NCBI RefSeq assembly: GCF_017309385.1
Contig: NZ_JAFJMJ010000002.1
Location: 434,001-498,000, forward strand
Length of the DNA stretch: 64,000 bases
Direction: 5' to 3'
From: Amycolatopsis sp. 195334CR
GTDB taxonomy: Bacteria; Actinomycetota; Actinomycetes; Mycobacteriales; Pseudonocardiaceae
Part shown: in pieces, positions 58,953-64,000 of the stretch
How the letters are laid out: each line of letters starts with the position of its first letter
Position numbering within the stretch: the stretch's first letter is position 1
The notes under the pieces: model-generated
Told to the model about the DNA's origin: nothing
Seen by the model: the letters and a program-made list of their open reading frames with translations, nothing else
Databases searched by the model: none
Program-made: the position numbers and the translations under genes

Positions 58953-59056
58953 CTTTCCCCCTCCGAAAGAAACGAACACCACGGAAGAGGCGACTGGGCC
59001 GGACCGAATACCGCTTACCCCCGAACGTAGTAACGAGCCTGCTCCATCGGCCAGGT

Positions 59057-59395
59057 TCAGCCGCGGTTCCGCCGCCGCAGGACGTGACAGGCGATCGCGG
59101 TGCCCGCTGCCGTGGCCACCACCAGCACCATCAGCGCCGGGTGCATGTCCTTCGACAGGCTCGGCGCGCGTTCCGGGCCGATCGCCCACAACGCCAGCGG
59201 CAGGGCGTAGGCGGCGCCGAGGGCGATCGCCCACCAGCGGAGTGGGCGTAGTCGCCGGGTGGTCAGGATGCCGATCACCGCGATCGCCACCGGGACGATG
59301 GCGATCATGGCGAACTGCCCGGCGATCATCACGGCCGCGGCCCAGGCCGCGATGACGACGGAGCGTGAGCCCCTGGTGTGCTCGATCGTGGTCAT
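59057..59395 (-). CDS. Small membrane protein of unknown function
   Basis: A 112-residue protein with three to four hydrophobic segments (SVVIAAWAAAVMIAGQFAMIAIVPVAIAVIGIL, WWAIALGAAYALPLALWAIG, ALMVLVVATAAGTAIACHVL). Start ATG 59395 after GAGGAGA. I do not recognise the family. It lies 29 bases after a secreted SRPBCC gene on the same strand and is probably co-transcribed with it. Confidence 0.7.
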   Translation of the reverse strand: MTTIEHTRGSRSVVIAAWAAAVMIAGQFAMIAIVPVAIAVIGILTTRRLRPLRWWAIALGAAYALPLALWAIGPERAPSLSKDMHPALMVLVVATAAGTAIACHVLRRRNRG

Positions 59396-59424
59396 GGCGT
59401 TTCTCCTCGGGTGGCAGCGAAAAG

Positions 59425-60030
59425 TCAGCAGGGGCGGGCTTCGGCGGTGGTCTCGAGCTCGTCGAGCCAGGTTTCGAGGCCCATGCCGAGGAACTTGGTC
59501 GCGGTGGGCACGTCGGCCTCCACCTGCGCGCCGGTCCACGTTTCCTCGGTCTGCACCAGCACCCCGCCCGGGACCCGGCGGAAGTTCCACACGTGCACGC
59601 CGTCGTCGATGCTCAGCCCCTCGCCGATCGCCGGGCCGCTCCAGCGGAGGCACTGGTTCCGCTGCACCTGGTGCACGGTCGAGGTGATCACCAGCGTGGT
59701 CTCGGGCGTAGTGGGCGTGGCCGGGGCCGGCGTCGTCCACCGGAACCGGGAACCGCTCCGGAACGGGCCGTGGTCGAGGCGCTCGGCGCTGGTGACCGGC
59801 TTCTGCCACGACGACCACCGCTCCACGTCGGTCTGCAGCCGGTAGATGGTGCTCATCGGCGCGTCGATCAGCCGCTCGGTGCGGTAGCGGATCTTCGCGG
59901 CCGGGTCCACGCCCTGACCCCGGCAGGTCAGCTGGTGCGTGGTGCTGGTCTCGGCGGCCTGCACCGGTGCGGCGAAGCCGAGCAGGGCCAGCGGCAGGGC
60001 GAGCAGGGCGGCGCGGCGGGCGGTCTTCAT
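59425..60030 (-). CDS. Secreted SRPBCC-family (START/Bet v1-like) protein
   Basis: A 201-residue protein: signal peptide 1-25 (RRAALLALPLALLGFAAPVQA), then an SRPBCC ligand-binding fold (RTERLIDAPMSTIYRLQTDVERWSSWQKPV start, GVLVQTEETWTG and a long C-terminal helix TATKFLGMGLETWLDELE). Exported SRPBCC proteins are less common; it may bind a hydrophobic ligand outside the cell. ATG 60030 follows GAGGAGA; the frame is open upstream through the operator, so earlier starts are rejected. Divergent from a TetR gene. Confidence 0.8.
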   Translation of the reverse strand: MKTARRAALLALPLALLGFAAPVQAAETSTTHQLTCRGQGVDPAAKIRYRTERLIDAPMSTIYRLQTDVERWSSWQKPVTSAERLDHGPFRSGSRFRWTTPAPATPTTPETTLVITSTVHQVQRNQCLRWSGPAIGEGLSIDDGVHVWNFRRVPGGVLVQTEETWTGAQVEADVPTATKFLGMGLETWLDELETTAEARPC

Positions 60031-60061
60031 GAGTTCTCCTCGCGATAGTGACAAGCTCTTG

Positions 60062-60088
60062 CAGTGGTTAGAAGCTATAACGCCACTG
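60062..60088. promoter_or_regulatory. Nested inverted repeats, TetR operator candidate
   Basis: CAGTGG (60062-60067) and CCACTG (60083-60088) are perfect outer arms; inside them GTTA-N7-TAAC forms a second dyad. Located in the 95-base gap between the divergent SRPBCC and TetR genes. Confidence 0.5.
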
Positions 60089-60125
60089 AAGTGAGTGTCA
60101 ATAGCGGGAGTGATAACCTCTAACA

Positions 60126-62122
<1,997 letters not shown>

Positions 62123-62143
62123 GGGCGCGGAGGTGGGGCACCG

Positions 62144-63088
62144 GTGGAGCGGAACCTGCAGGTCAGCCGGGACTCCGACGTGCCCATCTACCGGCAGCTC
62201 GTCACGCAGCTGTCGTTCATGATCGAGAGCGGCGAGCTGGCGGCCGGGCAGGTGCTGCCCAGCTCGCGCCTGCTGGCCGACAACCTGCACATCAACCGCA
62301 ACACGGTGGCCCGCGCGTACGCCGATCTCGGCGAGCGCGGCCTGGTCGAGACCCGCGGGCGCGGCGGCACGGTGGTGACCGGGTTCGGGCAGGGCCGGGC
62401 GGGGGCGCGGGATCGGGCGCGCTCGATCCTGGCCGAGGCGACCCGGGCGTGCGTCGACCTCGGTCTCACGGCGGCCGAGATCCAGGCGCTGGTGGCGAGC
62501 CTGGCCCTCCGTGCCGAGGACGACCTGCTCAAGGTCGCCTTTGTCGAGTGCAACGCCGACCGGGCCAAGTACTTCGCCGGCGAACTCGCCGAGCACCTCG
62601 GGCTGAAGGTGAAACCGCTGGTGCTGGGGGAGTTCGAGCCCGGGCCGGCGGACCTGGTGCTGACCACCTTCTTCCACCTCGCCGAGGTGCGCGGCCTGTG
62701 GCGCCGCACCGGCACCGAGGTGGTCGCGATCGTGGCCGCGCCCCACGTCCGGACCCTGGTGCGGATCGCCGCCGTGGCCCCGGACCGGACCGTCGGCATC
62801 TGGTACTCCACCGAGGACCAGGCCGTCAGCATCCGGGACTCGCTGGCGCAGTCGGGCCTGCGGAACATCAAGGTGCTCCACGGCGTCGCCGACGAGGACA
62901 TCGAGGACGTGGACCTGGTGGTCATCCCGAGCGAATCGCCGGATCTGAAGGCCCGGCTGGACGGCCGGGTGGAGGTGATCGAGTTCGGCAACGTGCTGGA
63001 CGCGGCGTCCATCCGGATGGTCAGCGAGGTGGTCGATGACCTGCGGACGGCCAAGCGCGGAGGCGTGGCGGAACCACCGGCGACCTAG
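62144..63088 (+). CDS. GntR-family transcriptional regulator
   Basis: A 314-residue regulator with an N-terminal GntR winged helix (VPIYRQLVTQLSFMIESGELAAGQVLPSSRLLADNLHINRNTVARAYADLGERGLVETRGRGGTVV, about 13-78). The C-terminal 220 residues are not the aminotransferase-like MocR domain; they contain alternating strands and helices (VAFVECNADRAKYFAGELAEHLGLKVKPL, VVAIVAAPHVRTLVRIAAV, LRNIKVLHGV) that suggest a small-molecule-binding Rossmann-like fold. GTG start after GGAGGTG. Divergent from dgdA. The last 11 codons are the first unit of a 33-bp tandem repeat that continues past the stop. Confidence 0.85.
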   Translation: MERNLQVSRDSDVPIYRQLVTQLSFMIESGELAAGQVLPSSRLLADNLHINRNTVARAYADLGERGLVETRGRGGTVVTGFGQGRAGARDRARSILAEATRACVDLGLTAAEIQALVASLALRAEDDLLKVAFVECNADRAKYFAGELAEHLGLKVKPLVLGEFEPGPADLVLTTFFHLAEVRGLWRRTGTEVVAIVAAPHVRTLVRIAAVAPDRTVGIWYSTEDQAVSIRDSLAQSGLRNIKVLHGVADEDIEDVDLVVIPSESPDLKARLDGRVEVIEFGNVLDAASIRMVSEVVDDLRTAKRGGVAEPPAT

Positions 63089-63284
63089 CGCGGACGCGCA
63101 ACGGATCCGCGGGCGGCCAAGCGCGGAAGCGTGGCGAAACCTCCGGCGATCTGGAGCGGAGGCGTGGCGGAATCGCGGGCGATTTGGCGCGGGCGTGTGG
63201 CGGAACGCTCGGCGATCTGGCGCGGAGGCGTGGCGGACTCGCGGGCGATTTAGCGCGGGCGAGTGGCGAAGCTTCCGGCGACCT
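63054..63284. repeat. 33-bp tandem repeat, seven units
   Basis: Seven contiguous units of exactly 33 bases start at 63054, 63087, 63120, 63153, 63186, 63219 and 63252, with consensus beginning AGCGCGGAGGCGTGGCGGAA. Unit 1 encodes the C-terminus of the GntR protein and unit 7 ends within the stop codon of the MerR gene, so the array fills the whole 194-base gap between the convergent genes. Units differ from each other at several positions, so it is not a very recent expansion. The + strand frame through the array is open and would encode 11-residue repeats (like RPSAEAWRNHR), but there is no evidence that it is translated. Confidence 0.85.
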
Positions 63285-64000
63285 ACCGCGACTCCTCAGC
63301 GAGTAGGCGGCGCAGCCGGTGGATCACGTCGACCTGGGCCGGGTTGTAGAGGTCGGTCAGTGCCAGGTCGATCGTCTTCGCGGCCTGCCGGACCCCCTTG
63401 GGCGTGCTGGTCCCCGGATCGACCAGGTCGGGGTACTCGCCGAGGAGGGCGCGGACCTTCGGGGCCATGGCTTCGGCCAGCGCCCGCCGGGTCTCGGCGT
63501 CGGCGTCGGCGGGTAGGTGGTCGAACTCAGCGCCCGTGCCGTAGTCCGCGGTCCGCCGCATCAGGTCGCGGTAGGCGTCCATCGCCGACGGGCCGAACAC
63601 CCGCGACATGACCACGACGAACGAACGGTCGGCCTCGGTGAGCTTCGCGTCGGCGGCGACCGAGGCGATCTCCGGCGGAAGATCGGTCGGCACGGACTCG
63701 CGCAGGATCATCGCTAGTTCGAGGCGCGCCCGCTTCAACCGCTCGATGGTCGTGGCCAGTTCGCTGTCCAGCACGCGCAGGGCCTCGCCGGGGTGTTCGT
63801 CGGCGTCACCCATCTCGGCGATCTGCGTGAGCGAGAAACCGAGATCCGCCAGCCGCTTGATGCGCAGCAACCGCACCAGGTGCGCGACGCCGTAGCTCTT
63901 GTAACCGTTGGCGCGTCGTTCGGGTTCGGCCAGCAGGCCGACCTCGTGGTAGTGCCGCACCGCGCGCAGGCTCGTGCCGGCGAGTTCGGCGATCTGCCGG
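63283..64000 (-). CDS. MerR-family transcriptional regulator (5' end outside window)
   Basis: The frame is open to the window edge; about 239 residues are visible. It begins with RQIAELAGTSLRAVRHYHEVGLLAEPERRANGYKSYGVAHLVRLLRIKRLADLGFSLTQIAEM, a MerR winged HTH lacking only the first few residues. A coiled-coil helix (VLDSELATTIERLKRARLELAMIL) and a C-terminal effector domain (about 150 residues) follow, of the TipA/BmrR-like length class but without clear motifs. No metal-binding cysteines, so probably an organic effector. Its stop codon lies at the edge of the 33-bp repeat array. Confidence 0.86.
   Translation of the reverse strand, partial: RQIAELAGTSLRAVRHYHEVGLLAEPERRANGYKSYGVAHLVRLLRIKRLADLGFSLTQIAEMGDADEHPGEALRVLDSELATTIERLKRARLELAMILRESVPTDLPPEIASVAADAKLTEADRSFVVVMSRVFGPSAMDAYRDLMRRTADYGTGAEFDHLPADADAETRRALAEAMAPKVRALLGEYPDLVDPGTSTPKGVRQAAKTIDLALTDLYNPAQVDVIHRLRRLLAEESR

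Noticed and set aside
63054..63284. CRISPR-like array
   Set aside because: Units of 33 bases are contiguous with no unique spacers, are GC-rich and not palindromic, and no cas genes are near. It is a tandem repeat.
63036..63611. A 191-codon + strand frame encoding 11-residue repeats
   Set aside because: It overlaps the end of gntR and then runs antisense through merR; no ribosome-binding site, and the repeat pattern follows simply from the 33-bp period.

Overview
The window is very GC-rich with strong G/C bias at codon third positions, frequent GTG/TTG starts, tightly packed genes and many 1-4 nt stop/start overlaps. Together with a mycothiol-type arsenate reductase, a CtpE-type ATPase, an AfsR/SARP regulator, IrtAB-like siderophore transporters and latex-clearing proteins, this points to a soil actinomycete, most likely a Pseudonocardiaceae such as Amycolatopsis. 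The genus is inferred. No rRNA, tRNA, prophage, insertion sequence or CRISPR array was seen, and no stretch over 300 bases lacks a gene.

Layout. 1-3,905: end of a sulfonate/nitrate-type ABC uptake system coupled to an M20 amidohydrolase, a glyoxalase-fold protein and an LLM flavin oxidoreductase, probably an uptake-and-catabolism operon. 3,918-6,581: acetyltransferase, an MFS exporter with an iron-box-like sequence, and a divergent TetR. 6,706-9,408: AfsR-like SARP preceded by three 11-bp-spaced heptamers. 9,401-10,987: YkvA-like protein, a Rid-family protein and TetR. 10,991-13,580: arsenic cluster (ArsR-acetyltransferase fusion, flavoprotein, ArsC) with three identical operator-like repeats. 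13,594-23,078: LysR/EamA pair, LuxR regulator, secreted ricin-type lectin, TetR/patatin pair, shortened tautomerase with alcohol dehydrogenase, and two FAD monooxygenases around a TetR. 23,091-25,730: an orphan four-module FtsK/EccC-like ATPase. 25,821-28,557: CtpE-type ATPase and a VOC protein. 28,605-33,531: TetR-irtA-irtB operon under a DtxR/IdeR-like box. 33,671-36,810: a small fragment-like ORF, TetR/SDR pair, ArsR-like regulator and S41 protease. 36,747-41,025: esterase plus a second ABC exporter pair resembling IrtAB without the reductase domain. 41,121-43,530: PucR-like regulator and a lipase lipoprotein. 43,535-49,564: rubber-degradation cluster with two tandem latex-clearing proteins, a molybdenum hydroxylase (oxiAB-like) and a divergent TetR. 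49,638-55,390: DUF1800/DUF1501 pair, two-component system, amino-acid permease. 55,449-60,779: PadR/membrane-protein pair, secreted vWA/Calx-beta protein, small membrane protein, secreted SRPBCC protein and TetR. 60,768-64,000: 2,2-dialkylglycine decarboxylase with divergent GntR, a seven-unit 33-bp tandem repeat and a truncated MerR gene.

Most of the window consists of small regulator-plus-effector modules. The clearest multi-gene pathways are iron-siderophore uptake, arsenic resistance and poly(cis-1,4-isoprene) degradation. In the last, exported Lcp enzymes would cut rubber to oligo-isoprenoid aldehydes and the molybdenum hydroxylase would oxidise them to acids. Many intergenic regions contain clean inverted repeats that are good operator candidates for the adjoining regulators.
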